From Alphaproteobacteria bacterium (lineage in GTDB: Bacteria; Pseudomonadota; Alphaproteobacteria; UBA8366): a stretch of 15,805 bases of DNA. The translations under genes and the position numbers were made by a program. Shown here piece after piece: positions 13,880-15,805 of the stretch. Below the pieces are notes generated by a model. It was not told the origin of the DNA, ran no database searches, and saw only the letters and a program-made list of their open reading frames with translations. The stretch lies in contig JABJCS010000190.1 of NCBI GenBank assembly GCA_018665505.1, positions 1 through 15,805 of the forward strand, in the 5' to 3' direction. Within the stretch, counting starts at the first letter, position 1. Every line of letters starts with the position of its first letter.

Positions 13880-15805
13880 TCAGTCGCCTGAGCCCGCCGC
13901 GATGGCCGCCAGAATATCGGGTGGTGTCAGCGGCACGCGGGTCAGGTGCGCGTCGAATGGTGAAAGCGCATCCTCAATCGCCGAGACAATTGCCGAGGTC
14001 GCCGGCATCAATCCACATTCTCCGATACCCTTCACACCCAGCGGATTCCGCGTCGTCGGTGTCTCGTGCAGGATCAACTCTGCGCGGGGCATTTCGGGCG
14101 CGGTCACCAGTAAATATTCTGCCAAGGTCGCGGTCACCGGCTGCGCGTCATCGTCGTAGCGCATCCATTCGAACAGCGTATTCCCGATCCCATGCGCGAT
14201 GCCGCCATAGAGCTGACCTTCGGCGATTTGGCGATCCAGAATGCGTCCACTGTCTTGCGCCATCACATAGTTGAGGATCGTGACCTTACCGGTTTCGATA
14301 TCCACCTCGACCTCGGCGACGGCGCAACCACTGGCGAAAGTTTCTTCCTCGATGATATGAGTTTTGGTCGCTTCCATGCCGGGGGTCACCCCGTCCGGCA
14401 AGCGGTAGCCCGGCGTTCCGGCGACGGCTTTGGCGACGTCGCCGAGGCTCACTTTCAAATCGGAACCGCGCACCTTGATCTCCCCACCTTCGATCTCAAG
14501 ATCGGCCTCGGAGGCCTCGAGCATATCGGCGGCTACAGTGAGCGCTTTCTCGCGCACCGCGATGGCGGCGACATGAGCGGATGATCCGGCGGTCACGGTT
14601 AACCGGCTGTTCGACGTGCCGATTCCGTTCGAGACCGCCGCCGTGTCACCGACCGTGACGACGATATTAGAAGGATCGCCACCCAATTGTTCTGCGACGA
14701 TGCGGGTCAGCATAGTGCGCGTTCCCTGGCCGATAGCAGAGCCGCCGCAGGCGACGAAGATTCTGCCGGAACTGCCGATGCGCACGGTCACCGCCTCGAA
14801 CGGGCCGCGTCCCGTGCCCTTCACATAATTGCCGAGACCGATGCCAAGATAACGCCCCTCATCGCGCGCGGTGGATTGCCGCGCCGCAAATGCCGCCCAT
14901 CCGGCGCGGTCCAAAACTTTCTGCTGCATAATGTCGTACTCGCCGGTGTCGATCACCACCGGCAATCCGCTCCGGGCGTGTACCTGTTTCTCGTAGGGCA
15001 TGGCGTCGGGCGGAATGAAATTTCGCCGCCGCACTTCCGCCCGGTCCAAACCGAGTTCGCGTGCAACCCGGTCGAGCAATCGTTCCATCGCGAAAGCGGC
15101 TTGCGGATGCCCGGCTCCGCGCACCGGCGTCGCCGGTATTTTATTCGTCAGCGCGACCTTCACATTCATCATGCAGGTAGGCACGATATAACCCATGGTA
15201 AGGGTCTCGGCGGAATTGGCGGCGAGGTTAATACCACGCCCCGTATAGGCACCATGATCGTGAATGATTTCACCCCGAATTCCGAGCAGCTTACCGTCGC
15301 TGTCAGCGGCAATCTCGATCTCCCAGTATTGATCACGTTCTTGCGTCGTGGCGACGAAATGTTCGCGCCTGTCCTCGATCCATTTGACTGGGCGGTCGAG
15401 GATCATCGACGCCAGACAGAGCGTCACATCCTCCGGATAGAAGACGAGCTTCGGCCCGAATCCGCCGCCTATATCAGGAGTCACGACCCGAATGCTATCG
15501 TCGTCGCGTCCCAACATATCGACCAGCGTGCGCCTCGCCGCATGCGGCGTCTGGGTCGAACACCAATATGTGAGGAAATCCTCCGTCGAATCGTAATCGG
15601 CGATGCCGCCGCGACATTCCATCGAATGCCCACCGCCACGATGCTGCCAGAGTGACTCCTGGAAGACATGAGGGGCCGACGCGAAAACACCCTCGACATC
15701 GCCATATCCGATATCGAATTCGGAGAGCAGATTGTCTGGCCCGTCGCGATGCACCAAGGGCGCGCCGGGTGCCAGGGCGTCGCGGCAATCAGCCATGGCG
15801 GGCAG
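13880..15805 (-). CDS. CoxL/xanthine-dehydrogenase-type molybdenum hydroxylase large subunit, N-terminus outside window
   Basis: 641 residues of a protein normally about 770-800 long. The reading frame runs off the right edge as LPA followed by MADCRDALAPGAPLVH, which matches the internal family pattern LPAV.D.R.AL.PGAPLVH, so that Met is not the start. Numbering from it, molybdopterin-contacting motifs are GGGFGPK (110-116), PVRGAGH (224-230) and the catalytic glutamate Glu593 in GVKGIGECG. The AYxCSFR loop of true CO dehydrogenases is absent, so it is not a form I CoxL. It belongs to the broader aldehyde, N-heterocycle or aromatic acyl-CoA hydroxylase group, which adds water-derived oxygen and passes electrons through FeS and FAD subunits. 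Those partner genes (CoxS, CoxM types) are not in the window and probably lie upstream beyond its edge. Its stop is three bases from the GMC stop on the other strand. Confidence 0.88.
   Translation of the reverse strand: MPAMADCRDALAPGAPLVHRDGPDNLLSEFDIGYGDVEGVFASAPHVFQESLWQHRGGGHSMECRGGIADYDSTEDFLTYWCSTQTPHAARRTLVDMLGRDDDSIRVVTPDIGGGFGPKLVFYPEDVTLCLASMILDRPVKWIEDRREHFVATTQERDQYWEIEIAADSDGKLLGIRGEIIHDHGAYTGRGINLAANSAETLTMGYIVPTCMMNVKVALTNKIPATPVRGAGHPQAAFAMERLLDRVARELGLDRAEVRRRNFIPPDAMPYEKQVHARSGLPVVIDTGEYDIMQQKVLDRAGWAAFAARQSTARDEGRYLGIGLGNYVKGTGRGPFEAVTVRIGSSGRIFVACGGSAIGQGTRTMLTRIVAEQLGGDPSNIVVTVGDTAAVSNGIGTSNSRLTVTAGSSAHVAAIAVREKALTVAADMLEASEADLEIEGGEIKVRGSDLKVSLGDVAKAVAGTPGYRLPDGVTPGMEATKTHIIEEETFASGCAVAEVEVDIETGKVTILNYVMAQDSGRILDRQIAEGQLYGGIAHGIGNTLFEWMRYDDDAQPVTATLAEYLLVTAPEMPRAELILHETPTTRNPLGVKGIGECGLMPATSAIVSAIEDALSPFDAHLTRVPLTPPDILAAIAAGSGD

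Noticed and set aside
14687..15655. Long plus-strand open frame (322 codons) opposite the CoxL-like gene
   Set aside because: The minus-strand frame carries the conserved molybdopterin motifs throughout; the plus-strand translation has no family features.
15794..15796. ATG as the true start of the CoxL-like protein
   Set aside because: The frame stays open to the window edge and the residues around it match an internal conserved segment; roughly 130-160 N-terminal residues of the family would be missing.
13880..15805. Aerobic carbon monoxide dehydrogenase
   Set aside because: The AYxCSFR loop holding the copper-binding cysteine of form I CoxL is absent; the loop here is PVRGAGH.
1..15805. 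CRISPR arrays, tRNA or rRNA genes, insertion sequences, phage or toxin-antitoxin genes
   Set aside because: None seen on reading the strands; gaps between genes are too short to hold them and no repeat arrays or transposase motifs appear.

Overview
This window looks like chromosomal DNA from an alphaproteobacterium, probably a Rhodospirillales-like or related environmental lineage. The basis is fairly high GC, strong G/C preference at third codon positions, and tightly packed catabolic operons of molybdoenzyme, CMD, TauD/TfdA and GMC families. The taxonomic guess is inference. No rRNA, tRNA, transposase, integrase, CRISPR or phage gene is visible. No gap between genes exceeds about 180 bases, so nearly everything is coding.

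Layout: (A) 1-2447, plus strand: the tail of an unidentified gene, a LigB-type class III extradiol ring-cleavage dioxygenase, and an HpaB-type FADH2-dependent aromatic monooxygenase, joined by an ATGA overlap. (B) 2491-5397, minus strand: a glutathione S-transferase followed by a DmsA-like molybdopterin oxidoreductase (DMSO reductase superfamily). (C) 5580-8638, plus strand: a second, different DMSO-reductase-superfamily oxidoreductase followed by two carboxymuconolactone-decarboxylase (CMD) family proteins. (D) 8671-9528, minus strand: a TauD/TfdA-type 2-oxoglutarate/Fe(II) dioxygenase. (E) 9619-13876, plus strand: an acyl/aryl-CoA ligase, a zinc-free quinone oxidoreductase-like MDR protein and a GMC flavoprotein oxidoreductase. 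(F) 13880-15805, minus strand: the C-terminal part of a CoxL/xanthine-dehydrogenase-type molybdenum hydroxylase large subunit that runs off the window edge.

How they may work together: every recognisable gene is an enzyme; no transporter or regulator lies inside. The set fits an accessory island for an aromatic or alicyclic carbon source. HpaB would ortho-hydroxylate a phenol and LigB would open the resulting catechol meta to the hydroxyls. The CoA ligase would activate a carboxylic acid, and the GMC, MDR and CoxL-like enzymes would oxidise alcohol, enone/quinone or aldehyde/N-heterocycle groups. The TfdA-like enzyme could release a phenol or alcohol from an ether or sulfonate. The most unusual element is three molybdenum-enzyme catalytic subunits in under 16 kb. 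Two are DMSO-reductase-type proteins without a Tat signal and without adjacent iron-sulfur or membrane subunits, one apparently a serine-ligand and one a cysteine-ligand type. One of them sits beside a GST and the other beside two CMD proteins. Enzyme families are called with good confidence. The substrate and the idea of one shared pathway are inference.
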